From contig JAYWVB010000008.1 of assembly GCA_039881045.1 (NCBI GenBank), forward strand, positions 496,001-560,000: a stretch of DNA of 64,000 nucleotides, given 5' to 3'. Positions 11,593 through 22,890 of this stretch are shown here, piece after piece. The notes below the pieces were generated by a model, which searched no databases, was not told the DNA's origin, and saw nothing but the letters and a program-made list of their open reading frames with translations. Made by a program: the position numbers and the translations under genes. Source of the DNA: Chaetomium olivaceum. Taxonomy: Eukaryota > Ascomycota > Sordariomycetes > Sordariales > Chaetomiaceae. Position 1 is the stretch's first letter. Each line of letters begins with the position of its first letter.

Positions 11593-11700
11593 TACCAAAA
11601 GAGTTGGCTCACCACCCGCTAGACTGTTAGTGATTATGGGCCTTTTTCTGCCAAGCAGAACCACTGGGATTTAGAAGGTGGTGAGCCAGTGCTTTTGGTA
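11593..11700. mobile_element. Small hairpin MITE with TA ends
   Basis: Two arms of about 25 bp (11592-11616 and 11677-11701) are inverted copies differing at three positions; each begins TACCAAAAG and ends in GGCTCACCACC on its own strand. They are separated by about 60 bp. The outermost TA dinucleotides fit the TA target preference of Tc1/mariner/pogo elements. There is no coding capacity. Its right end lies 10 bp from the left TIR of the pogo-type element, but the terminal sequences of the two are different. Confidence 0.6.
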
Positions 11701-11712
11701 GCGTCATCTGTA

Positions 11713-11760
11713 CAGTAAGTCCCCACCCCTGGCAATCGCACACACCACCAATCGCACACT
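11713..11760 (+). repeat. Left terminal inverted repeat of pogo-type element
   Basis: It begins CAGTAAGTCCCC after a TA and matches the reverse complement of 26864-26907 with a few mismatches and one small gap. Confidence 0.75.
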
Positions 11761-11815
11761 TTGACCCACTTCGCACAGGTGTAAGAGGACTCTCCTGAAC
11801 AACTTCAACATTGCC

Positions 11816-12163
11816 TCAATCCATATACTCGCTGAAATCCTGCAAATGACCCTGTAGTACGACGTCCGTTAAAGCGTCTGATGTCTCTACAAGCTCCCCA
11901 GCTTCGAACTTTGCCTTGATAATATCTACAATAGTCGCAAATTTGATATTGGGATCCAGTTTGACCTTCCTCTTCTTCTTGGGCCTCACTCTTTCCAACT
12001 GAGCTTCAGCTGCCTCAAGTTTTAGTTGCAAATTGAAGACTTCCATAGTTTTCTCATCAAAAAGCTTCGCGAGCTTATGAAAGCTGATCCTGACAGTGTC
12101 GTCCGTCCTGAAAATCTCGCGTAGTTCAGAGTTAACTTCGTACAACAACTTGAAGATATCTTG
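11816..12163 (-). pseudogene. Transposase, C-terminal fragment
   Basis: This is the 3' end of the pogo-type transposase, cut off by the gypsy insertion. Directly next to the LTR the frame reads QDIFKLLYEVNSELREIF and continues through a coiled segment (LFDEKTMEVFNLQLKLEAAE) to a basic motif RPKKKRKVKLDPN and a stop at 11816. It joins in frame to the N-terminal part ending at 25465 when the insertion and one target duplication are removed. The apparent start codon at 12238 lies inside the LTR and is spurious. The basic stretch may be a nuclear localisation signal. Confidence 0.85.
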
Positions 12164-12168
12164 ACTGC
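12164..12168. repeat. Gypsy target-site duplication, left (ACTGC)
   Basis: The five bases before the 5' LTR are identical to the five after the 3' LTR (25460-25464). Confidence 0.9.
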
Positions 12169-12612
12169 TGTCACGGATATGCCAACAGGTGGAACCCCGG
12201 GGCGCGGGACGCCCCGAGCCAGTCATTAGCAAGACCAATCAGATAGCTAGGAAATGGTCAAGGTGATCAGTGAGCTCAGTCGCCAAGAGTATACTGAGCA
12301 CACTGAGCACCAGGACGGGACCACCAATGAGGAGTCAGGACGGCTCAACACTGATCAGTGAGCTCAGTTGCCCAGGCACACTAAGCACACTGAGCACCCA
12401 GGAATTAGATAGTATATAGTCACTCGTTCTGGAGAGCTCTGGGAGTTCTCCAGTTAGCAATCACAACTACAGTTCGCTACAAGCTCGAGAGCCTACTGTT
12501 GAGACAAGTCTTTGTTGTGCACCTTTTGGCTGCACCGAACCTAGTACCTTTGCAAGACACCTTCAATCAGACTGAACCCTAACAGGACGAGGTCCAGGAG
12601 AGGTTCGTCACA
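12169..12612 (+). repeat. Gypsy 5' LTR (444 bp)
   Basis: Starts TGTCACGG and ends GTTCGTCACA. It is identical to 25015-25459 except for one missing G in a GGG run (12376 region). It holds two imperfect copies, about 46 bp each, of a block starting GATCAGTGAGCTCAGT and ending ACACTGAGCACC (near 12265 and 12351), and a TATA-like TAGTATATAGTC near 12408: probable U3 enhancer repeats and core promoter. Confidence 0.93.
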
Positions 12613-12666
12613 CGTTGCTAACTCCCTTTAACTCTGTTACAGTTCAGGATTGAAGGCAATACGTCC

Positions 12667-14516
12667 ATGAGCACCACTGGCTCCGATATCGATATGGCAA
12701 CTCCAGCTTCACCCACCGACCTCAACGTCATCATCAAGTCCCTGCAGGACAAGATAACCGCGCTCGAGAAAGAAGCAGCGGAACACCAGGACCTCATCAA
12801 CGAAGTCCACACCAAGGTCGACGATGTGGGGAAGAACAAGCTCAAGATCGAAGCGCCCGAGAAGTTCGACGGAAAGAAGGAAGACCTCTCGCGCTTCCTC
12901 ACCGAGATGTCGTCCTACATGGAACACTACGACGCCAGGTTCCCCGATGAGGAGACCAAGACTCGATACGTCGCGTCGAGACTCACGGGCCAGGCGGCAC
13001 GCTGGTTCGAGCCCACGCTCAAGGACTATGTCGACCACGCCAGCGTCAAGCAGCAAGTTTCACCAAGATGGTGTTCGAGGACTACGACCAATTCGAAAAG
13101 GAACTTCGGAAGGTGTTCGGGGACCAGGACGAAAGAGTCCACGCCCAGGACCGACTCGCGAGACTACGGCAGACCAAGTCCACGTCGGCTTACGCCACAC
13201 TGTTCAGACAAGACTCCATCAGGGCCGGAATCAATGAAGAAGGCCTGATGCAACTGTTCTACGACGGGCTCAAGGATGACGTCAAGGACGAGCTGTACAA
13301 GGAGGACCGCCCTGCCACCCTTGACGAGTACATCGCCAAAGCCATCAGGATCGATGACCGCCAGTACGCAAGGAAGCAGCAGCGGAAGGGACAGGGACGA
13401 TTCGTGCCAGGAACCCAAGGAAGTGGGAGCACGGCCAACACAGGGAAGAAACGACAACAGAAGAGCACTTCCTACGGCACCCACGCAGGACCCATGGACG
13501 TCGACGCCGCCCAGGCGCAGTGGGCGGGAAGAAGGGACGGTGCCAAGGACAAGACAGGCATCACCTGTTACAACTGCGGCAAGAAGGGTCACTTCAAGCG
13601 TGACTGTCGCAGCAAGAAAGAATGGCGACCGGTTCCAGGAAAGGAGGCCGCCACCATCGACCAGGCCACGGTCGGGAAGAGAGTCCGGATTCAGGAGGTC
13701 GCCGCAGCCAGCTACACGCAGGACGATCTCGAATACGACATTGACAGGGCCAACGACCAAGAATCAGCCCTGACGGACCCAGATCAGGAAGGACCGACTG
13801 AAGGACCCAGCAACACCCTTATCGAGACCGACGATGAAGGAGAGGTTGCACCTCCACGTTTCGCCCTAGCAATGGCAGGAGACTGGGGGCTCGGGTTGGT
13901 CCAGCAAGACGACGGACACTGGCGAGCCCGGCAGAACGCCGAGGAAAACACGGGACCCAACCTAGCTTTCCTGCAGAAGCGAGTCCTGGAACTCAGAGAG
14001 CGGGTCTATCGGCTCGAAGACGAGAAAGCGGAACTCGAAAAGACACTTGAGGAAAGAAACGAGCAGTATGGACGACTCCGCGCTGAACTCGACTCAATCC
14101 AGGAAGGGGTACAAGAACTCACCAACACCCACGGGGCGATCGGCCAACACCTCGACAGGATCACAGAGGAAGCCAGGATCCTACACGAAGAGCAGATCGG
14201 GACAACGTTCGACTATACCCCCTGGGACGGACCACAGAACCGGCAGAAGATTGTGAGAACGGGGTCCAGCACCCGGAGAAAATCTACCTCTTGCTCAGGA
14301 AGAACGACGCAGCAAGGGGCAGATGACTCAAGACTGGGACGAGTACTGGGCGCGGAACCAGTACCTCGCCCCAGGAAGAAGCACGGAAGACCTCGAGACT
14401 CAAGGACTCCGAGGAGTGTCGGACGCGTTTCGACTGATGGAAGGGGACCACCACCGACTGAACCCAAGGAGATGGGATCACATCTACCTCCCCTGGTTCC
14501 AGTGCGTAGCACATGA
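12667..14516 (+). pseudogene. Gypsy gag region (broken frames)
   Basis: The frame starts at ATG 12667 (MSTTGSDIDMATPASPTDLN) and encodes a capsid-like domain (KFDGKKEDLSRFLTEMSSYM, ARWFEPTLKDYV). A one-base change at about 13056-13061 moves the good frame to the one beginning FTKMVFEDYDQFEKELRKVF (open 13068-14516). A CCHC zinc knuckle (CYNCGKKGHFKRDC) lies near 13567-13608; downstream is an acidic linker and a strong predicted coiled coil (13960-14200, LQKRVLELRERVYRLEDEKA). Further frame changes occur at about 14240-14275 and 14317. The knuckle binds RNA in the family. The frame breaks may be sequence errors, because the LTRs are nearly identical. Confidence 0.8.
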
Positions 14517-14980
14517 GTGTCGCTACCACTTTCAGAGCAAACTCCACTACGACCACTGGCCCATCAGGAACCAGAATCAAGCCGGCCAACCACTACCCAC
14601 GACATGGGTATACGATCACGGATGCGCACCACCAGCCCTGTCATGGGACATAGGAATGGCAAACGACAAGCGACTTAGGGCCAAACCCAAGAACGCCTGG
14701 CCACAAGCGTGCAGAATGATCGGAGGAATGCAAAACTGCATTGAGGCAGACTGTGTCATCCACGCAGATGAAAAGTTGCGGGAACACGCAGAACAACGGA
14801 AGAAGGTCTATCAGCGAAGACCCAGCACCAGGAGACGAATCGAACCCTGGATGAGCCAATGGCTCCAGGAACACCGAACGATCGACGCCGCAAGCCAAGG
14901 TGCGGACAGGGACGCCTTGAAACACCACGAGAGCTTGGGAAACGGCTCAGGGCCCTCCGAGGGGCCCGGAAGTCTCTAAC
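14320..14980 (+). other. Gag-pol linker with two C-x4-C-x2-H motifs
   Basis: The open frame from about 14281 to 14979 continues the polyprotein between the gag coiled coil and the protease. It contains two similar motifs, QCVAHECRYHFQSKL (about 14499-14543) and NCIEADCVIHADEKL (about 14733-14777), each with the spacing C-x4-C-x2-H and a following K-L. Aromatic and proline-rich text lies between them. I do not recognise a named domain; a pair of small metal-binding modules is possible. Confidence 0.5.
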
Positions 14981-17900
14981 TCCTCCACAACGGAGACAGG
15001 CCGCGCAGTACAGGAAGAACTGGCGCAAACAGAAGCCTTATAACGACCTCCCAGCAGGCGAACACGAAGTAGCTGCTGTAAGAAGCACCAAGCCAGACAA
15101 CAGGCTCTGGATCACAGCGCGATGGGGGAAATTCGAGGCCCTCGCGTTAGTGGATGGAGGAGCGCAGATGGATCTCATCTCGCCCACATTTGTGAATCAA
15201 CTCAGAATCCCATGGAGGATCAAGAGACAACCACACGTCGTCAAAGGACCATTCGACACACAATGGGTACGACGAGAAACAGAACCACTCGACATTGAGG
15301 TGGCAGGAAAGACCACCCAAGTGGTATTCGATATTGTGGACATGGGGCCGGAGAAAGACATGATTCTCGGACGCCCATGGCACAGGGACTATGACCCGGA
15401 CATCAGTTGGAAGGGAGATGGCCATCTGCAACCGCGGGAACGGCGGGAGCATCCAACCAACTCGATGGGAGAACGCGCAGAACAGACGCGCAGAACAGGA
15501 GCCACGAACGAGCAGCGGGTCAGAACAAACCCCCTCTACGGGCCCACCGCAGGAAGCAGCCAGTACAGAAGGACGTACTCTGAAATCCGGAAGAAGCGGC
15601 ACACGACGAAAGAAGCAGACACGGGAGGAACGAACCATCGCCGTCGTCTCAGTCGACGAGCACGGAATGCTCAAACACGAACAATGGGTCACTCAGCTCG
15701 AGGCAGCAAACATCGAGCTGGCATCAAAAGAAGTCAAGGAACTCGAAGCATCATTCATCGAGTCAGGACACAAGTTCGCGTACTACGAAGGTACGGCGAA
15801 GAACGCGAAGACGGGACAGATCCCAGACGACTACAAGGGGCACCCGGCGTTCACAGCAAAACATCTCGCAGGGCTACCAGACCACGGACCTTGGGATCAC
15901 GAGATCAAACTCAAGGAAGGAGCCCAGTTGAAATTCTTCAAGGTGTACCACACCAACGAGAAGCAAGATGCAGAGTTGAGGAGCTATCTCGAAAAGAACC
16001 TCGAGATAGGGCACATCAGACCATCGACATCGCCGGCGGGCTACCCAGTCCTTTTCGTTCCAAAGAAAGATGGGAAGCTCAGGATGTGCGTGGACTACCG
16101 ACAGTTGAACAACGAGACGGTGAAGAACCGCTACCCACTGCCACTGATCTCGAGGCTTCGAGACCAGCTGTCAGGGGCACAATACTTCACGCGACTCGAC
16201 CTTCCAACAGCGTACGCCCACATCCGCATCAAGGAAGGAGACGAATGGAAGACGGCTTTTCGGACACCCTACGGGCACTACGAGTACCTCGTCATGCCGT
16301 TTGGGTTGACCAACGCACCAGCGACGTTTCAAGCCGCTATCGACCATGCAATTCGGCATTGCCTCGACAAGTTTGCGGTCTGTTACTTGGATGACATCCT
16401 CATCTACTCCAAGACACTCGAAGAACACAAGAGACACGTGCAGCAGGTGCTGGATGCACTGCACAAACACAAGTTGTCAGTCAACAAGGACAAAAGCGAG
16501 TTTCACGTCAAGAAGACAGTGTTCTTGGGTTATGAGATCTCCCCGGGATGGGTCAAGATCGAACCCGAGAAACTGGAAGCTGTCAGGACGTGGCCAACAC
16601 CAACGAACGCCACAGAAGTCAGGGATTTATCGGATTCGCCAACTTTGTCAGAATGTTCATCAAGAACTTTGGCGACATCGCGAGACCTCTACACGAACTT
16701 ACGAAGAAGGATGCCACATTCCAATGGAAGCAGGAGCACGAGCAGGCTTTCCAACGGATCCGCGAAGCAATCATCGCCGATCCTGTGCTCATGCTGCCTG
16801 ACCCGAACACACCTTTCGAAGTCGAAGCTGACGCTTCGGACTTCGCAATCGGAGGCAACTTGGCCAGAGAGATAAGGACGGCAAGCTTCATCCAGTTGCG
16901 TTCTTTCCAAAAAGCTCGAAGGACCAAGACTCAACTACCCGATCCACGACAAGGAACTTCTCGCAATCATCGAAGCGTTCAGGAATGGAGACCATACCTC
17001 AGCGGCACAACACACGAAGTTCAGGTGTACACGGACCACAAAAACTTACGATACTTCACCACCACGAAGGTGCTGAACGGACGACAAACTCGATGGGCAG
17101 AGTTTCTGTCCGAATTCAACTTCACGATCCACTACAAGAAAGGCTCAGAGAACGCACGAGCGGACGCCTTGAGTAGACGAGCGGATCACCACGACAACAC
17201 ATCTGAAGCCTCACCACCATTGCTACATCAACAGACAGACGGATCGCTACGGCATGCTTCCCAACCGACTGAAGACTACGAGATCGCAGCACTTCAGCAA
17301 CAGTCGGAAGATCCCGAAGCCAGGCCTCTGCAACAGTTTGTAGAATGCTGTGCGGCCTTCAGGGAACAACGTTTGGAACGGGACTTCCAAGGAACCATCG
17401 CGGACAACGAGCGCGATGCATGGCAAGAAGAGCCAGAATCCAAGATCGCGGGATTGCGACTTGAAGGACGAGACTCTGGTACCACGACAAGGCCTACGTC
17501 AGGCTCAGCGACCAGAAGGAGCTCATTCGGAAAATCCACGAGTCAAGACTCGGAGGACACATGGGAATCAGCAAAACAATTGCGAAAGTCAAACAGAATT
17601 ACGACTTCCCAGAATCAAGCAGGCGACAGAAGCTGTCTTAGCAGAGTGCGACCTCTGCGGACGAAGCAAACCACCACGACACAAACCATACGGACTGTTG
17701 CAGCCATTGCCAGTCGCAGAACGACCATGGAGTTCGGTGACAATGGACTTCATCACCAAACTACCAGCCTCCAAGGATTCAGTAACGGGAGTGGAATACG
17801 ACAGCATCCTCACAATGGTGGACAGACTCACCAAGTGGAGCTACTTCCTCCCGTACAAGGAGTCATGGTCAGCGGAACAACTGCAGACGTGATCTATCGC

Positions 17901-18768
17901 AACGTTACCTCGGTCCACGGATGGCCGGAGGAATGGATCACGGACAGAGACACGAAGTTCGCATCAAAGTTTTGGCAAGCTCTGATGACGAAGCTGGGTA
18001 CGAAGAGTAAGCTTTCGACCGCTTACCACCCACAAACGGACGGACAGACGGAACGACTCAACCAGGTTGTCGAACAATACCTACGGTTGTATGTCAATTT
18101 CCAGCAGGACAATTGGGTCGAGCTGCTGCCAACGGCACAACTCGCCTACAACACCACCGTCACGGAGACCACGAAGGTCACGCCGTTCTTCGCGAATTAC
18201 GGCTACGAGGCAGACTTGCGACAAGGGCCCGAGGTTCGGTGCCCAGAGCGGCAGTCAAAGCCAACAAAATGAGCTCGCTGCACGATGCTCAAGGAAGAAC
18301 TCGAGTTCGTACGAACCGGATGAAGAAGTTCTACGACAGAAACAGGCTCGAGGGACCTCGCCTAGAAGAGGGGGGCAAAGTTTACTCATTTCTCGGAATC
18401 TTCGCACGAAACGACCAAGCAGGAAGCTCGACTTTCGCAAAATCGGACCGTTTAAGATCGACAAAAAGATTTCGGAGAACAATTACGCACTCGCGTTACC
18501 CTCAACAATGCGACTACGGACCAACGTTTTCCACATCTCGCTTCTGGAACCAGCGCCCAAGAACGCGAGACTCGACAAGGGTGTCGAAGCAGAAGACGAA
18601 GAGGAACTCTGGGATGTCGAAGAAATTCTGGATTCACGCATCACAAAGGGACGGATCGAGTACTTGGTCAAATGGCTGGGGTTCGGCCCCGAAGACAATT
18701 CATGGCAACCCGCTACAAACTTCAACTGCCCCGAGGAACTGGAGGACTTCCACCGGAGGAACCCGGAT

Positions 18769-18773
18769 CGACC
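18769..18773. repeat. Copia target-site duplication, left (CGACC)
   Basis: Repeated at 24246-24250, immediately outside the other end of the copia element. Confidence 0.9.
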
Positions 18774-19014
18774 TGTTGGAAACCAACAGCCACGATTCCA
18801 CGGTTATCACACAGATGATGGAGCTTACAACAGTGGGTTGGGATCCTCGGAGCATCCCTGAAGTCATCAATTGAAGGTTTTTCTGTCTTCGTCCTCCGTG
18901 GCGGGCACCGCCCTGACCTCCTTTTATAGCCTCTTGTTCAACCCCTGGAAACCATCTAACATTAGCGCATCGGCAACCAGGTTTTCCGTGTTTCAAGTGC
19001 CACAACTTCCAACA
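18774..19014 (-). repeat. Copia 3' LTR (241 bp)
   Basis: On the minus strand it begins TGTTGGAAGTTGTGGCAC, directly after a G-rich polypurine tract (seven G near 19017-19023), and ends CTGTTGGTTTCCAACA at the target duplication. It contains a TATA box (GGCTATAAAAGG, near 18927). The last 15 bp are themselves nearly palindromic. No matching 5' copy exists in the window. Confidence 0.8.
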
Positions 19015-19072
19015 CACCCCCCCAGATGAACCCGCGAGGGTGAGGCTGACTGTTCCATCCTTCTGAAGTGCT

Positions 19073-22000
19073 TCACGTGGCACTGTCCTCCCTTCTCCGT
19101 TCTGCAAGCCTCTCTCGGATGTCGACGAGTCCCATCTGCTCCCTGAAACTCTCAATGTTCCCTGTACCAGTGCCTTTGTGAGTCCGTCGGCCATCATCTT
19201 GGCGCTCTCCGTGTACACCACGTCAATCTTCCCACGCGAATGTTCCTGGCGCAGCCAGTGGTTGTGGATATCCACGTGCCGAAGGCTCGTCTTCAGCTTC
19301 GCAAGCTCCTCGGTCACAAGTCGGATCGTTTGTTTATTGTCACATTCAATGGTGATGCATGGTGTATCGAACTCGATGCCTAGTTCCTTGAGCATGCGGC
19401 TCACGTACAGACCTTCTTTGGCTGCTTGCGAGAGGGAGAGGAGCTCAGCTTCTGTGGTGGATGTCGTAACGGTGTCTTGTTTGTTGGCGCGCCACGCGAT
19501 GAGGCCGCCGAAGAACTTGATTGCATATCCTTGACTGCTCTTGCGGTCTAGCGTGTTGTCGGCGTGTGACGCGTCACTGGCAATGCGCAAGTCGTCTGCG
19601 CCTCCCAACTGGAGAGCAAGAGTGCTGGTTTGACTCAAGTAGCAAAGCACTCGATCTGCGGCTTTCTGATGTTCCAGCCCTGGGTTCGTGGTGAAGCGTG
19701 CGAGTCGTGAGGTGGCAAATGCAATGTCTGGGCGCGTGATGACGGCGGCGTAGAGTAGCGAGCCGATTTTTCGAAGATAAACTGTGATCTCGCGTGTGGT
19801 AGCCATGCCGTCGAATGGCAGGAGTTCTTCTTTCGCCATCGGAGAGTGTGCGGATGGTCTTGACTGTGCCAATGATGCAATTTTGTCGATATAGGAAGAC
19901 TGTGAGAGCCAGATCAAGCGGCTCGGGCGGTCTCTGGTGATCTCGATCCCCAAGAACCATTGCAGGTCGTTTCCCCCAGTGAGCTCGTAGCGTTCCTTCA
20001 GCTGCTCAACGGTCTCGAGGGCTTGTTTTCGCTTGGTGTTTTTGAACATGATGACAATGTCGTCGACGTAAAAGAATATGATGACGCCGTTCCTCTTGTA
20101 AGCGCAGGGCTCGTGAGGCACAGGGGCGTACCCTAGCGCTTTGAGCGCCTGTGTGAGTTCTCGTTGCCAGAGAAGTGGCGAGCGGCGGAGTCCGTAGAGC
20201 GCCTTGTTCAGTTTTAGTATCCACCCTGCACGTCTGTGCCCTGGTGGCATGCGCATGAAGACATCCTCGTCGAGTTCGGCGTTGACAAATGCGTTGACCG
20301 CGTCGAATTGCAGAAGCTCGAGGTCGAAACGCGCGGCGATTGCCATGATGGCCCTGAACGATCTTCCTGCTAGTGTCGCGGCGTACGTGTTCTGATCTGC
20401 ACCTCGGAGTTGTTGATCCCCTCTGACGACCAGACGCGCCTTCGCCTTGAGGAATCTGCCATGCTTGTCAAACTTGTAAACGTATACCCATCGGCATCCG
20501 AGGATCTTGTGCCCTTTCGCTCTCGGGTCACGCGTCAGAATCTCGATCCACGAGTGCATCTTCGCGTGCTCTTGTAAGTGGTCAAGTTCGGCTTGTTTGA
20601 ATAGCTCACCGAGTGCGTGCTCTTCTAGCTCTTGATGCCTCTTGGGCGGCTCTGGCAATTCTTTGCGGTGGAGCTTTTCTCTAGTTTTTAAACGGCGCTC
20701 AACAGCTGCCTTCGTGATGCCTTTTTCCTTTTCGGTCTTAACCACCGTCGCTCTCATGCCGGCATAGAAAGCGCCTTTCCAACAGTCCGCGGGAGACATG
20801 CTCCTCGCTTGCGCGGCGGGAGACCCATGAGCTGCGTCTGCGTGGAACGCGCCGTGTTGAACAGCAACAGAACCCTGCGAGAGCGCCTCTCTGGCATTCC
20901 CGGGCGTTCCTCCTGGACAGAGCCCCATGTCCATTTGGTGCGCGGACCCAATCAACACTGCAGCCAACAGAGCAGCTGGTGGAGAAGGAGGTGGCGTAGG
21001 AAGAGGCTCAACCTGCGTCACGGTATGAAGCTTTCCCACTGACTCGCTGGTGTTTTGGCTGGCTGTGGGAGCCATCGTGGATTTTGAAGCTACGACAGCT
21101 TCTGCAGGAATGGGAAGATAGCGATCGTCATCGCAAGAGCTTCCCGGAGCTTGGCCGGTTTGCAGGCGAGAGGCTCCTTGTGTCACAGCTTGGCCGGTTT
21201 GCGGGCTATTATAGGCTGTGCCTGCATGAGGAATCGGTTCCACAGCTTGGCCGGTTTGCGGGTCAGAGGCTGTGCGAACGATGATTGTGTCTTGGATCTC
21301 TTCTGTCGAGTCCAGGAGGGCTTCCTCCACCCCCCGAGGTGCGAGCGCTGGGTTAACCTGCTCTTCAGCTTCCTCTGGGAGGGCGTATTCATGTAACAGG
21401 GTGGACAACTCATCTAGATCAAGCTCTCGGATGTCATCACGAAGCTCTTCGAGCGCACCGCTGAACGTTTCTTCTTCGTTGAAGATCACATCTCGCATGA
21501 TCACAACCTTGTTGAGGACCGGATTCCAGATGCGGAACGTGTTGGACGAGGTGTACCCGACGAGGTATCCGATCCACGCTTTTGGGTTGAAGCGCTTAAG
21601 GCGCTCCTCCTTCCGCATCGCCGTGGTGGTCATCGCATATGCTTTGCAGCCGTACGTCCGCAAATTTGTTATGTCGGGCTTTCGGCGCGCATCTCCGTTC
21701 GAATGGAAGATCTCGAACGGCGTTTTCCAGCGAAGGCGCTTCCGCGGCGTGCGGTTAAGCAAGTATACTGCGGCCTTGCTAATCTCCCTCCACAGGGCGT
21801 TTGGGAGCTTCGAACTGTCACGCATAGCGGTGAGTTGTTCCTTGATGGTCCTCCACGAGCGCTCAGCAGCACCATTAAGGGCTTGTGTGTCTCCCGGTGA
21901 TGGTTCGGTGCGGATGTGCCTGCTTTCCAAGTAGCGTTTTACCCCGGGCAACTTTGAGATGATTTCGTTGTCACTTTCCACAACCTTTACCTTGATCTCG

Positions 22001-22887
22001 TATTGGCGTTCAAGTATGCCAAGCAGTTCGTGGAGTGCCGTAATGACAGTGTCGGTTTTCCGGTCCTTCATGTAGAAATCCCACAAGTAACCCGAGATCC
22101 TGTCGACGACCAACAGGAGCGAGTTGTAGCCGGCTTCATCCGGCTCGAAATCGTGGAAATCGAGGGCGAGTTTCTCTCCTGGGCGGAATTCTGTGAGGTC
22201 GCGCGGCGCACGGTGATCTTGGCGGTGCATCTTGCCCTTTGCACACGAGTCGCACTCGGTGGTCGTGATACCCTTGATCCTGGCGCCTTGCGTGCTGTTC
22301 ACTAGATGTTCGAGGGCTCCCGGTCCGGGATGGCCAAGTCGTAGGTGCCAGCGATACGCTTCCGCCTTCTGTGGGCGTCTCTGGGTCCAGGAATTGAATC
22401 GATTGCGGCGTGTAAAGAACGCGGCACGGCTGAGTGGTTCCGGGATGTACTCGAGTACGAACTGGTCAAAGTGGTCCTCTACAATGCCGAAGATCCTGCC
22501 GTCCGAGTTCCTGAGAAGTGTCGTACGGGGGCGTGTGTCCCACTGAATGCCCTGCTCTCGAAGCCTTCTGAGAGAGGCGACGTTTGTTGTGAATTCTGGA
22601 ACGTATGCTACGTTCGTCAAACGCAGTAGTTGCTTGCCGTTGAGTGGGGTCTTCAAACAAATGTCGACATTGCCGTACCCTTGGATGCGGAGTTTTCCTT
22701 CTCCTGCCCAAAGGTAGTGCTCCTCGGAAACAGTGCGGAAGTGGTTGAAGCGGCTGATCTGGTTGCAAACGTGAATAGTGGCGCCCGAGTCGAGAATCAT
22801 TGAGTTCTTGAGAGCGTATTCGCTGCCTGCAAACGCCGTCGCAATGGCCAGGAGGCAGGCGCTGACCTTAGCTGGCGCATCGGCTAG
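19073..22887 (-). CDS. Copia Pol: protease, integrase, reverse transcriptase, RNase H
   Basis: Frame open from the codon after the gag UGA. It holds aspartic protease (MILDSGATIHVC, 22800 down), integrase with zinc binding (HLRLGHPG, CDSCAKGK) and catalytic D-D-E residues (LALDFHDF, VVESDNE, NGAAERSW), a proline-rich linker with three QTGQA repeats (about 21150-21265), reverse transcriptase (CRWVYVYKFDKHG, catalytic YVDD at 20058-20069) and RNase H (ASDASHAD, STTEAELLSLSQAAKEGLYV). About 1,270 residues. A one-base slip near 19149-19156 takes the annotated frame past its real end: in the shifted frame the expected tail FREQMGLVDIRERLAERRRE stops with TGA at 19073-19075, 58 bp before the LTR. 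Without that correction the frame reads through the LTR to 18700. No ATG is needed near 22887 if it is made by readthrough. Confidence 0.88.
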
Positions 22888-22890
22888 TCA
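22882..22890 (-). promoter_or_regulatory. Putative stop-codon readthrough signal UGA-CUA-G
   Basis: Minus-strand bases TGACTAGCC join gag and pol in one frame. UGA followed by CUAG is the established high-efficiency readthrough context (alphaviruses, some animal and fungal mRNAs). No frameshift site is needed here. Confidence 0.7.

Noticed and set aside
12164..12238. Apparent start of an independent gene at 12238 (minus)
   Set aside because: The first 23 codons are LTR sequence; the rest is the C-terminus of the interrupted transposase.
12169..12400. Possible CRISPR-like or tandem array from GAGCTCAGT/ACTGAGCAC units
   Set aside because: Only two imperfect copies, repeated in both LTRs; this is LTR promoter structure in a eukaryote.
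18700..22800. A 1,366-codon copia pol frame that runs through the 3' LTR into gypsy
   Set aside because: The last part is an artefact of a one-base slip near 19150; in the shifted frame the family-typical tail ends at a TGA (19073) just before the LTR.
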